From assembly GCF_001188955.3 (NCBI RefSeq), contig NZ_JPRF03000045.1:1-58634 (forward strand): a stretch of 58,634 nucleotides of DNA, in the 5' to 3' direction. Of this stretch, positions 42,437-50,813 are shown in pieces. Positions within the stretch are counted from its first letter, which is position 1. The number at the start of each line of letters is the position of its first letter. This DNA is from Kitasatospora aureofaciens. Lineage in GTDB: Bacteria; Actinomycetota; Actinomycetes; Streptomycetales; Streptomycetaceae. Position numbers and translations under genes: made by a program. The notes under the pieces were generated by a model that was not told the DNA's origin, did not search any database, and saw only the letters and a program-made list of their open reading frames with translations.

Positions 42437-44338
42437 TTGTCCACCATGCCCGTCGCCGGAATCCGTCCCGGCACCCACGACCAGCCCGCCGACCTCGTCG
42501 TGCGCAACGCCAAGGTGCACACCAACGACCCGCGCCGCCCCCGGGCCACCGCTGTGGCCATCCGGGACGGACTGATCCAGGCCGTCGGCGACGACGCGGA
42601 CGTCGTCCCGCTGGTCGGTCCCGACACCCGGGTGGTCGACGCGCTCGGCCGTCGGGCCGTTCCCGGACTCAACGACGCGCACCTGCACGTCATCCGCGGC
42701 GGCCTCAACTACGTGCTGGAGCTGCGCTGGGACGGCGTTCCGACGCTGCGCGAGGCCTTGGCCATGCTCAGGCTCCAGGCCGAGCGCACCCCGCCCGGCC
42801 AGTGGGTGCGGGTGGTCGGCGGCTGGTCCGCCGACCAGTTCGCCGAGCGGCGCCTGCCCACCCTGGAGGAGCTCAACGCCGCGGCGCCCGACACCCCCGT
42901 CTTCGTGCTGCACCTCTACCAGTCGGCGCTGCTCAACCGAGCCGCGCTGCGCGCCGCCGGCTTCACCCGGGACACCCCCGACCCGGCGGGCGGCCAGATC
43001 GTCCGCGGACACGACGGCGAGCCCACCGGCCTGCTGATCGCCGCCCCCGGCGCGCTGCTGCTCTACTCCACCCTGGCCAAGGCGCCCGTACTGGACGAGG
43101 CCGACCGCATCGGCTCCACCCAGCACTTCCTGCGCGAGCTGAACCGCTTCGGCCTCACCTCCGCGATCGACGCCGCCGGCGGATTCCAGAGCTTCCCCGA
43201 GAACTACGGCACCGTCATGGAACTCGCCCGCCAGGGCGAGCTGACCCTGCGCATCGCCTACCACCTCTTCCCGCAGACCGCGGGGCAGGAGCTGGACGAT
43301 CTCACCCGCTGGGTCAACACCGTGCGCCCCGGGGAGGGCGACGAGTGGCTGCGGCTCAACGGCGCGGGGGAGAACCTCACCTGGGCCGCCGCCGACTTCG
43401 AGAACTTCACCGAACCCCGGCCGCAACTGGGCGCGTATGAGAGCGAGTTCGAGAAGGCCGTCCGCCTGCTGACGGAGAACGGCTGGGGCTTCCGGCTGCA
43501 CGCCACCTACGACGAGACCATCCGCCGCGACCTCGCCGTCTTCGAGAAGCTCGCCGCCGAGGGCCTCTTCCCGCAGGGCAACCGCTGGCTCTTCGACCAC
43601 GCCGAGACCGTCAGCCCGGCCAGCCTCGACCGCATCGCCGCCCTGGGCGGCGCCGTCTCCGTGCAGAACCGCCTCTCCTTCCAGGGCGAGGCGTTCGTCT
43701 CGCGCTACGGCGCTCCGGCCGCCGCCGAGGCACCGCCGCTGCGCGCGATGCTGGACCGGGGCCTGACCGTCGCCGCGGGCACCGACGCCACCCGGGTGTC
43801 CTCCTACAACCCCTGGGTGGCCCTGCACTGGCTCGTCTCCGGTCGGGCGGTCAGTGGACGGCGCCTCGCGGCCGAGCACAACCGGCTCAGCCGCGAGCAG
43901 GCCCTGGAGCTCTACACCCTCGGCGGCGCCCGACTCACCGGCGAGGAGGAGGTCAAGGGCCGTCTGACGGTCGGCAGCTACGCGGACCTCGCACTGCTCA
44001 GCGCCGACTACTTCAGCGTGCCCGAGGCCGACATCGCGCACATCGAGTCCGTCCTCACCGTCGTCGGCGGACGCATCGTCCACGCCGCGGCGGAGCACCA
44101 GGGGCTGGCTCCCGAACTGCCCGAGGTGTCGCCGTCCTGGAGTCCGGTCACCCGGTTCGGCGGCTACCACGCCACCCCCGCCCCCAGCCTGACCGCCCCC
44201 AGCCTGACCGGCGTCCGCCAGGCCGAGGGCGTGCTGGAGGCCGTGGCCGCCTCCGGCGAGCAGCACGCCTGGCGCGCGGCGCGCGGCCTCGCCCTGCCCG
44301 GGCAGCCGCAGGTGCCGCTGGACCCCTGCTTCTTCTGA
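42437..44338 (+). CDS. YtcJ-like amidohydrolase
   Basis: 633 residues from TTG 42437, six bases after AAGGGA; ATG 42446 is the alternative. The metal-dependent amidohydrolase pattern includes GLNDAHLHVIRGG (HxH) and a later LFDHAETV His and GTDATRVSSYNPW Asp. YtcJ-like enzymes act on N-acyl or cyclic amides and enol-type substrates. The operon with the LLM monooxygenase and reductase suggests a small catabolic or detoxification route. A strong terminator follows. Confidence 0.86.
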   Translation: MSTMPVAGIRPGTHDQPADLVVRNAKVHTNDPRRPRATAVAIRDGLIQAVGDDADVVPLVGPDTRVVDALGRRAVPGLNDAHLHVIRGGLNYVLELRWDGVPTLREALAMLRLQAERTPPGQWVRVVGGWSADQFAERRLPTLEELNAAAPDTPVFVLHLYQSALLNRAALRAAGFTRDTPDPAGGQIVRGHDGEPTGLLIAAPGALLLYSTLAKAPVLDEADRIGSTQHFLRELNRFGLTSAIDAAGGFQSFPENYGTVMELARQGELTLRIAYHLFPQTAGQELDDLTRWVNTVRPGEGDEWLRLNGAGENLTWAAADFENFTEPRPQLGAYESEFEKAVRLLTENGWGFRLHATYDETIRRDLAVFEKLAAEGLFPQGNRWLFDHAETVSPASLDRIAALGGAVSVQNRLSFQGEAFVSRYGAPAAAEAPPLRAMLDRGLTVAAGTDATRVSSYNPWVALHWLVSGRAVSGRRLAAEHNRLSREQALELYTLGGARLTGEEEVKGRLTVGSYADLALLSADYFSVPEADIAHIESVLTVVGGRIVHAAAEHQGLAPELPEVSPSWSPVTRFGGYHATPAPSLTAPSLTGVRQAEGVLEAVAASGEQHAWRAARGLALPGQPQVPLDPCFF

Positions 44339-44367
44339 CTTCTTCTGACCGGAAGCCGGTTCCGCCC

Positions 44368-44396
44368 GGGGCACCGCCGGACCACGGCGGTGCCCC
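44368..44396 (+). terminator. Terminator after the monooxygenase-amidohydrolase operon
   Basis: GGGGCACCGCCG (44368-44379) pairs perfectly with CGGCGGTGCCCC (44385-44396) around a 5-base loop, 30 bases after the amidohydrolase stop. Confidence 0.75.
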
Positions 44397-44428
44397 CCCA
44401 CGTTCCCCCTACCGCCCGAGGACCCGTC

Positions 44429-45136
44429 GTGACCACGCCCGCACCCGATTCCCGGACCGTACCCCCGCCGCCGGTTCCCGGACCGAAGATCCACGACCGC
44501 CACCCGCTCGCACTGGCCCTGTTCGGCCTCACCCTGGTCAGCGGTCTGATCGACGCCGTCAGCTACCTAGGCCTCGGCCACGTCTTCACCGCGAACATGA
44601 CCGGCAACGTCGTCGTCATCGCCTTCGCGCTCGCCGGAGCACCCGGATTCTCCGTCACCGGCTCACTGACCTCGCTCGCAGCCTTCCTCCTCGGCGCGCT
44701 CCTGGCCGGCAGGATCGCCACCCGGCACGCCGGAACCCGGCGCCCCGCACAGCTGCGCACGGTCTTCATCCTGGAGGTCGCGCTGTACGGTGCGGCCGCC
44801 GCCACCGTCTTCGCCCGGAGCGCGGACGGGCCCGCGCAGTACGCCGTGATCGCCCTGCTCGCCCTGGCGATGGGCATCCGCAACGGCACCGTACGCGGCC
44901 TCGGCGTGCCGGACCTCACCACCACCGTGCTCACCCTCACCCTGACCGGCCTGGCCGCCGACTCCCGCCTCGCCGGCGGCACCGCCCCCCGCCGACGCAG
45001 GAAGATCCTCTCCGTCGTCACCATGCTCGCCGGCGCCGCCCCGGGCGCCGTCCTCGTGCTGCACGGACAGACCGCCTGGGCCCTGGTCGCCAGTGCCGTC
45101 CTGGCCGGCGGCACCCTCCTGCTCTACCGCGAGTGA
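44429..45136 (+). CDS. DUF1275 (YoaK) family membrane protein
   Basis: 235 residues from GTG 44429 with GAGGA upstream; an in-frame start at 44390 would fall inside the terminator hairpin. After a Pro-rich N-terminus, six hydrophobic segments follow with the family block GLIDAVSYLGLGHVFTANMT and a later RNGTVRGLGVPDLTTTVLT. The function of YoaK proteins is unknown. The terminator upstream means it has its own promoter or depends on read-through. Confidence 0.85.
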   Translation: MTTPAPDSRTVPPPPVPGPKIHDRHPLALALFGLTLVSGLIDAVSYLGLGHVFTANMTGNVVVIAFALAGAPGFSVTGSLTSLAAFLLGALLAGRIATRHAGTRRPAQLRTVFILEVALYGAAAATVFARSADGPAQYAVIALLALAMGIRNGTVRGLGVPDLTTTVLTLTLTGLAADSRLAGGTAPRRRRKILSVVTMLAGAAPGAVLVLHGQTAWALVASAVLAGGTLLLYRE

Positions 45137-45297
45137 CAGGCGCTCCGGCACCATCTGTCGCAGTAGGTCCGTCGCGACCCGACGTCCGGCTCCACTTCGA
45201 CGGTCCAGAGGCCCGTGGAGATACGGGGCCCGCGCACAGGGCGGCCGTGCTCAACGAGTTGTTCGGCCTGTGCACATGACGAACGTCGACAGTGGGG

Positions 45298-45693
45298 TCA
45301 GCGAGTGGGCGGGGGAACGGGGCGGTGCTGGAGGTCGACCGGGTTCTCGCCGTCGTTCGGCGGGAGCGTGGGTGCGGGGCTCGCCTGTGGCGGGGTCGCC
45401 TGCTCCGGTGTCGGGGCGGTGGTGCCCGCTGGCGCCGTCCGGCCGGGAGCCGCACTGGTGCCCGTGGCCAGGGGTCGTGCGCTGGGGCTCGCGGTGGTCG
45501 GGGCCGGTACGGGGGCCGGCTCGCCGGAGGCGATGCCGGGCGGTGGTGCCGGGACCGCGGTGGACGCCGGAACCGTGGTCCGGGAGGGCGGTGCCGATGG
45601 GGTTCCGCCGCCGGTTCCTCCGCTGGATGCGCAGGCGGTCGCGGTGAGGGCGAGGAGTAGGGCGGCTGCTGGGAGGGCGGCGATTCTCTTCAT
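45298..45693 (-). CDS. Small Pro/Ala/Thr-rich lipoprotein
   Basis: 131 residues. The N-terminus (MKRIAALPAAALLLALT) is a signal peptide with lipobox-like ATAC. The mature part is a low-complexity Ala/Pro/Thr chain, probably an extended cell-wall-spanning region. No domain is recognisable. A long + strand frame covers the same DNA but has no protein logic. It ends 128 bases before the secreted propeller gene's stop. Confidence 0.65.
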   Translation of the reverse strand: MKRIAALPAAALLLALTATACASSGGTGGGTPSAPPSRTTVPASTAVPAPPPGIASGEPAPVPAPTTASPSARPLATGTSAAPGRTAPAGTTAPTPEQATPPQASPAPTLPPNDGENPVDLQHRPVPPPTR

Positions 45694-45820
45694 AGTGGCG
45701 GTCTCCGGTCTCGTTCGGTCCGCGGTTGGACGGCATCAACGAGGAAGCGGTTCCGACTGCGCCGGTGCCCGGCGCGCTCGGGGGAGCGGGCCGGGCACCG
45801 GTGGAGCCGGAGGGGACGGA

Positions 45821-48532
45821 TCAGCCCTCGACCTCGTCGCGCCGGCCGTGGCCGAGGCTGTGGAGGTTGAAGGACCAGATGCCGCGGCCGAAGGTGGCGG
45901 CGTAGAGCTTGCCGTCGGGGCCGAGCTTGAGCTGCTGGACGGAGGTGGTGGGCAGGTTGCGGCCCAGCACCCGGAAGTCGGTCTCGCCGGGTGCGCGGTA
46001 GAAGGCGGCGAGGTCGGTACCGAGGGCGAGGCCGCCGTTCGGCAGGATCTTGACCGAGGTGGCCGGGACGTCGGGGAGGTTGGCGGAGACGTCGGTCCAG
46101 GTGGTGCCGCCGTCGTGGGTCTCGAAGAGGTGCCCGATGCCGGCGCCCGGGCCTTCCGTCCAGGTCCGGGAGAAGCCGTTGAAGGCGACGAAGACGTGCT
46201 TGGCGTCGTTCTCGTCGACGGCGAAGGAGGAGATGTAGCGGTTGGGCAGGGCGCCGTCGACGGGCAGGTCGAGCTGGTGCCAGCCGGTGCCGTCGGTGTT
46301 GCCGACGGCGATGCCGCGGCTGAAGCCCTGGTTGTTGCAGGGGCCGCACCAGCCCGCGTAGACGGTGCCGTTGACGGTGGCGACGGCGGTGGCGACGTGT
46401 CCGGCGCCGAGGTCGTAGGCGGAGGTCCACTCGCTGCCGCTGCGGATCGCGAAGCCCTTGTTCTGGACCCAGACGTGCCGGCCGCCGGCGATCCAGGTGT
46501 TGACGTTCTTCGGGTCGCTGGTGATCGGCGCGATGAAGCGGGCGGCGCTGGTGTCCTTGTCGGGCGGGGCGACCTCGTAGGAGGTGGCCTTGGTCGGGTC
46601 GGTGTTCCAGCTGCCGTCGTTGACGGCGCAGTTCTGGGTGACCCACATGTCGAGGTAGACGTACTCCGCGGCGGTGTTGCAGCCGTTGGCGGGGTCGACG
46701 ATGGTGTCGGCGCCGTCGCCGCCGAAGTCGGAGCCCATCACCTTGTCGTGGGCGCGCAGGATGGACTGGCCGTTGTCCTGGAGGCCGCCGGTGACGATGA
46801 CGCCCTTGCCGGAGCGGTCCGCCGGGTCCTTGCCGACGCCGACCGAGTAGTACTGGAGGGTGTCGATGGTGCCGTCGGCCAGCGACTTCCAGTCCTTGGC
46901 GTGGCCGCCGGAGTCGACGGCGCCGTTGACCGGGCGGGTGTAGATGCCGCCGTCGTTGCCGACGTAGACGCTGGTCTTGCCCTTGTAGCTGCCGATGGCG
47001 ACGGCGTGCTGGTCGGAGTGGGTGGTCGACGAGCAGTCACCGGTCTGCTTGGTGGGGTCGATGCTCCAGCACGGGAACGGGAAGTTCCAGTAGGGGCCGG
47101 GGACGATCCAGGTGTTGCCGCCGTTCTTCGTCTCCAGGACCTCTTCCAGGCCCGCGTAGACGTGGTCGGGGTTGGCGGGGTCGACCTGGAGGAACTGGTT
47201 GTACCAGGCCTGGATGCCCGGCTGGTAGCCGGCGCCCTGGAGGGCGGAGCCGGAGTTCTTGATCTTGTCCTTGTCCGCGATCAGCGTCCACGGGCCGGAC
47301 GGGGAACCGGACTTGGAGACGTAGATGCCCTTGAGGCCGGTGTCCGGGTTGTGCGCCATGACGTCCGGGGACTGGTCGATGGCGTAGTAGCGCGAGCCGT
47401 CCGCCGAGCGGGCGAAGGTCACGTTGCCGACGTTCGCGGCGTCGGTGGGAAGGTCGCCGAGCGAGGCGACGCGCTGCCAGCTGCCGTCCGCGGCCTTGCT
47501 GTAGAAGCCGTTGTAGGTGTCGCCGCCGCGCCAGCCGACCGCGAGGACCACCTTGGTCGGATCCTTGGGGTCGATCGCGATGTCGTTGGCGATGTTCTTG
47601 TACGGCGCGCTCGGGTCGGCCGCCTTTGCGCCGCCGGGCAGGTAGTCGGGGTTGGGCGCGAACTCCAGGGTCCACGGGCCGGACAGGGTGGTGGTGGAGT
47701 GGCTCCACACGCCGCGGCTGGTGGCCGCCCACACCTTGCCGCCGCCGAAGCGCAGCGCGTGGATGATCGTGGACTCCAGCTCGGCGCCGCCGACCCGGTT
47801 GCCGGGCTGGAACTCGCCGTGCTTGGGGTCCGCGAGGACGTACACGCCGGTGCCGACGTAGGAGGTGGCGCCGGTGTTGGACTCGCCGGTGGCGTACCAG
47901 AGCCGCCCGCCCTCGTCGAGGTTCAGCGCGCCGGTGGAGAGGGACGGCAGCTTGTCCGAGATGGACTTCCACTGGCCGCCGCCGGTGCTGGAGCGGAACA
48001 CGCCACCGTTGGCGCCGCCCGCGTACACGTAGCCGTCGTTGTCGGCCGCGATGCCGGTGATCCGGCCGGTGGTGAATCCGGCGCCGCCGCTGGAGTTGGA
48101 GTTGACGTCGCGGTAGCGCGGGTCGTCCTCGTTGTAAGGCTTGTTGGTGACGTGGTCCCAGCTGCCGCCGGTGTGCGGCATCGACTGCAGCTGCGACCAG
48201 GCCGCGCCGTACGCGCCGGGGGCGACGACGCCGGGGGCGGTGCGGGCCTCGGTGTACTGGGCGGTGCCTTCGGCGGAGTTCTCCGCCTCGTCGCCCTCGT
48301 CCTCGCCGGGAGCGGCGGACGACGCCTTGGCGCTGAAGGCGGGGCCGGCGGTCGCGGCCGTGCCCTGGACCTTCTTCGCGTGCTTCTTGCCGATCTCGGC
48401 CTGCTGCTGGGCCTGGTGCGGGCGGGGCTTGGGCGTCTCGGACGGCGCGGCGAGGGCCTGGGTGGTGGTCAGTCCGAGCGCGGTCAGGGTGACGGCGGGC
48501 AGCAGCAGCCGTCGGCGTTGCCTGTTGGGCAC
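45821..48532 (-). CDS. Large secreted beta-propeller protein (BNR/sortilin-like repeats)
   Basis: 903 residues. A signal peptide (RRRLLLPAVTLTALGLTTTQALA) precedes a charged linker to about residue 95. The rest is propeller-like with Asp-box style turns such as RSSTGGGQW, ETKNGGNTW and ETHDGGTTW, and repeated VYAG/VYVG strands. It resembles exo-sialidase/glycosyl-hydrolase-74 and VPS10-type propellers, but no catalytic set could be confirmed. It is exported and could bind or degrade polysaccharide. An AT-rich stretch (about 48620-48690) upstream is the likely promoter region. Confidence 0.82.
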   Translation of the reverse strand: MPNRQRRRLLLPAVTLTALGLTTTQALAAPSETPKPRPHQAQQQAEIGKKHAKKVQGTAATAGPAFSAKASSAAPGEDEGDEAENSAEGTAQYTEARTAPGVVAPGAYGAAWSQLQSMPHTGGSWDHVTNKPYNEDDPRYRDVNSNSSGGAGFTTGRITGIAADNDGYVYAGGANGGVFRSSTGGGQWKSISDKLPSLSTGALNLDEGGRLWYATGESNTGATSYVGTGVYVLADPKHGEFQPGNRVGGAELESTIIHALRFGGGKVWAATSRGVWSHSTTTLSGPWTLEFAPNPDYLPGGAKAADPSAPYKNIANDIAIDPKDPTKVVLAVGWRGGDTYNGFYSKAADGSWQRVASLGDLPTDAANVGNVTFARSADGSRYYAIDQSPDVMAHNPDTGLKGIYVSKSGSPSGPWTLIADKDKIKNSGSALQGAGYQPGIQAWYNQFLQVDPANPDHVYAGLEEVLETKNGGNTWIVPGPYWNFPFPCWSIDPTKQTGDCSSTTHSDQHAVAIGSYKGKTSVYVGNDGGIYTRPVNGAVDSGGHAKDWKSLADGTIDTLQYYSVGVGKDPADRSGKGVIVTGGLQDNGQSILRAHDKVMGSDFGGDGADTIVDPANGCNTAAEYVYLDMWVTQNCAVNDGSWNTDPTKATSYEVAPPDKDTSAARFIAPITSDPKNVNTWIAGGRHVWVQNKGFAIRSGSEWTSAYDLGAGHVATAVATVNGTVYAGWCGPCNNQGFSRGIAVGNTDGTGWHQLDLPVDGALPNRYISSFAVDENDAKHVFVAFNGFSRTWTEGPGAGIGHLFETHDGGTTWTDVSANLPDVPATSVKILPNGGLALGTDLAAFYRAPGETDFRVLGRNLPTTSVQQLKLGPDGKLYAATFGRGIWSFNLHSLGHGRRDEVEG

Positions 48533-48688
48533 GATGGTGGGTCCCTCCCCATGCGGCGGGTCGCGAGGTCGTGCGGTCCCGGCGGAAACAGACCGAAGCC
48601 TCGCGGCTCAACGGGTCGGAGTGAAGGGAATTCTCATAACGAATGCCTAAAACCAAATCAGTGAAGAAAGTTGAAGGACAACAGAAAG

Positions 48689-48721
48689 CCCCGCCTTCCC
48701 GCAGGCGGCGGGAAGGCGGGG
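48689..48721 (-). terminator. Strong terminator after the BlaI/M56 pair
   Basis: A perfect 14-bp hairpin: CCCCGCCTTCCCGC (48689-48702) pairs with GCGGGAAGGCGGGG (48708-48721), loop of 5. On the - strand it follows the M56-like stop by 8 bases and is followed by a CTTTCTGTTG tract. Confidence 0.75.
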
Positions 48722-48729
48722 CGGGAACG

Positions 48730-49209
48730 TCAGCGGCGGACGGCCGCGGGCAGGGTCCGTTCCCGGTCGGGCGCGGTGTAGAGCACCGGCCCCAGGGCGG
48801 AGGCGTCGGCGCGATCGTCCGCCAGGACGACCAGATGGCCTGCCGCCGGCAGGCGTCGTACCGCCGCCACCGTCGCACGCTGCCGTGCCATTCCGTGTGT
48901 GGTGACCAGCACGCGCACGGCGAGGACGGCGAGGAGGGCCCCGGCAGTCGCCCCGATTCCCCACGGCACCGGATCCGCCGCGGCCAGGACGCGCGGCTCA
49001 CTGTGCAGATGCGCCCGCACGGGTGGGAGGTTGGCCAAACCGGCGAGGGACAACGCGGTCAGGCCCCACACGGTGGCGGCGGCTGCCGTCGCCGCGAGAC
49101 AGGTGAGCACCCGGACGCCGGCCGCCGGCGCGAGGTGCCGGGAGGCGCGGGGTGCCACGGCGGCCACTGCGACGGGAACGAGCAGCAGCAGGTAGACGGT
49201 GAAGTACAC
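48730..49209 (-). CDS. Shortened M56/BlaR1-like membrane protein without the protease site
   Basis: 159 residues with three membrane segments (TVYLLLLVPVAVAAVAP, an AAATVWGLTALSLAGL segment and GATAGALLAVLAVRVLV), matching the N-terminal part of Streptomyces M56 proteins. Those are usually near 300 residues and carry HExxH after this region. Here the frame stops 8 bases before a strong terminator and no HExxH is present. It is 24 bp downstream of the BlaI-type gene. It may be a truncated relic or a sensor without protease activity. Confidence 0.6.
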   Translation of the reverse strand: MYFTVYLLLLVPVAVAAVAPRASRHLAPAAGVRVLTCLAATAAAATVWGLTALSLAGLANLPPVRAHLHSEPRVLAAADPVPWGIGATAGALLAVLAVRVLVTTHGMARQRATVAAVRRLPAAGHLVVLADDRADASALGPVLYTAPDRERTLPAAVRR

Positions 49210-49233
49210 GAGCGGCCCCCGGCGTCGCAGTAC

Positions 49234-49596
49234 CTACTCGCGGGTGTCGAGCAGGTCGCGCAGTGCCCGCTCGTCCTCCGGATCGAGCCCGGCGACGAAA
49301 TGCTGGAGGATCGCCGCGCGGTCGGCACCTCGGGCGAGCGCCTGGTTCATCTGCGAGGCGACCTCGTCGGCCGGCCCCCGCCGCGGTGCGTAGGCGTGCG
49401 CCCGGCTGGACCGCTCACGGTCGAGCAGGCCCTTGGCGTGCAGTCGGCCCAGGACGGTGAGCACCGTCTTGGCCAGGAGCTCCGGATCACCGAGCGCCTC
49501 GTGCACCTCGGAGGCCGTCATCGGGCGGGCCCGGGCCCACAGCACGGCCATGACCTCGGCCTCCAGCGCGCCGTGCTCGCGCCGTCGCTCGCCCAC
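49234..49596 (-). CDS. BlaI/MecI-family transcriptional repressor
   Basis: 120 residues from GTG 49596, which has GGAGG just upstream; ATG 49626 is an alternative but lies in an inverted repeat. The winged-helix region (LEAEVMAVLWARARPMTASE, then TVLTVLGRLHAKGLLDRE) and C-terminal dimer helices match Penicillinase_R. Such repressors are normally inactivated by a BlaR1/M56 protease encoded next door, which is shortened here. Confidence 0.88.
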   Translation of the reverse strand: MGERRREHGALEAEVMAVLWARARPMTASEVHEALGDPELLAKTVLTVLGRLHAKGLLDRERSSRAHAYAPRRGPADEVASQMNQALARGADRAAILQHFVAGLDPEDERALRDLLDTRE

Positions 49597-49610
49597 GTCC
49601 CCTCCGTCCC

Positions 49611-49639
49611 CCACCACCGATCGCATCGCTCGGTGGTGG
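49611..49639. promoter_or_regulatory. Inverted repeat upstream of the BlaI-type gene
   Basis: CCACCACCGA (49611-49620) pairs perfectly with TCGGTGGTGG (49630-49639), 15 bases upstream of GTG 49596. It is a candidate autoregulatory operator, although classic BlaI boxes are TACA/TGTA based. It could also be a terminator for the upstream methyltransferase operon. Confidence 0.35.
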
Positions 49640-49721
49640 CGAGACTCTACCCGTCCGGGGAGCCGGTGATCCCCTGGCGGGCGGTGGTTTCCCGGAGGGC
49701 GCCGCGCGGGTCGGGCGGTCT

Positions 49722-50813
49722 TCATGAGCCCGGTTCGGCGCGGCGGGCGAGCAGCCGGTAGGCGTTGGACATTCCGGTGCGGCCCGCGACGCGGGCGATC
49801 AGACGGTCGAGCAGGGCGGCCAGCAGGAGGACGGGCGCGCCGGCCAGGAGGACCGCGGTCCGAAGCGCCCGGCTCGGGCGGCCCGGCGGGCTGCCGGGCA
49901 GCCAGGGGGCGTCCTCGCGCGGTGCGATCTCGTCCAGCAGGAGCCAGCAAGCGGCCAGCAGGTCGATCGGGTCGTGCGGTTCGCGGTGCTGTTCGAGCAG
50001 GACGGTGAAGCCCAGCTCGCCCAGGCGGCGGCGCAGGTTGGCTACCGGTACGAGATGCAGGTGCTGGGGTTGCAGCCAGGGCAGCCACCAGCGGCCGAGT
50101 AGCCGGGCGTAGCGGCTCCCGGGGTCGGGCACCTCGATCAGGAGCAGGCCGTTCGGTCGCAACGCCTGTCGGGCGGCGGCGAGTTCGCGGGCCGGGTCGG
50201 TGCTGTGCTCCAGGTAGTGGAACATGCTGACGACGTCGTACTGCCCGGCGAGCTCGGGCGCCAGCGCGGGGAAGGAGCCCCGGAAACCGCGGCGCAGTCG
50301 GCCGTGCCGCTCGGCCAGCTCGACGCCCTCGGTGAGATCCAGGCCGTCGAAGGCGGTGTCGGGGAAGAGCCCGCGGGCGGTCTCGCAGAAGTGTCCGTGG
50401 CCGGTGCCGACGTCCAGCCAGCTGCCGGGGGCGGCGGCGAACGCGGTGACGGACAGCGCGCGGTTGCGGTAGGCGGCCGCCCGGGTGCCGAACATGCCGC
50501 CGAGGCGCTGCTCGCCGAGGCCGTCGTAGAAGTCACGGTAGTAGAACTCCAGGCCCGCACTGCTGAGTCGGGGGTTCTGGAAGACGTGCCCGCAGTCCTG
50601 GCAGGCGTCCAGCACGAAGCGGCCCGGCTTGTGCTGGAGCAGGTCGGTGGTGCGCAGCCGGACGGTCAGCCGGGCGGACTCGCACCACGGGCAGGTGGCG
50701 CGGCGCGGTCCGAAGAACCGGCCGGTGCCGTCGGCCAGTTCGGCCTGGTAGGCGGGACGCCGGGCGGCGACCTGCGCGCCGCGGTCCGCGGGCCCGGTTT
50801 CGGCGGTGGTCAA
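49722..50813 (-). CDS. SAM-dependent methyltransferase with N-terminal zinc-binding motif
   Basis: 363 residues from TTG 50813, overlapping the glycosyltransferase stop (TTGA) with GGAG upstream. Cys pairs in CPWCESARL and CQDCGHVFQNPRL suggest a zinc ribbon. Then class I methyltransferase motifs follow: WLDVGTGHGHFCE, VVSMFHYLEHSTDP and LLLIEVPDPGS. A hydrophobic C-terminal stretch (AVLLAGAPVLLLAALLD) suggests membrane association. It is the last gene of the PKS operon and may methylate the glycosylated lipid-like product. Confidence 0.8.
   Translation of the reverse strand: MTTAETGPADRGAQVAARRPAYQAELADGTGRFFGPRRATCPWCESARLTVRLRTTDLLQHKPGRFVLDACQDCGHVFQNPRLSSAGLEFYYRDFYDGLGEQRLGGMFGTRAAAYRNRALSVTAFAAAPGSWLDVGTGHGHFCETARGLFPDTAFDGLDLTEGVELAERHGRLRRGFRGSFPALAPELAGQYDVVSMFHYLEHSTDPARELAAARQALRPNGLLLIEVPDPGSRYARLLGRWWLPWLQPQHLHLVPVANLRRRLGELGFTVLLEQHREPHDPIDLLAACWLLLDEIAPREDAPWLPGSPPGRPSRALRTAVLLAGAPVLLLAALLDRLIARVAGRTGMSNAYRLLARRAEPGS

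Noticed and set aside
45215..48664. A 1149-codon open frame on the + strand opposite the propeller gene
   Set aside because: Very Gly/Val/Ala-rich with no motif; the - strand frame has a signal peptide and repeated Asp-box turns, so it is the real gene.
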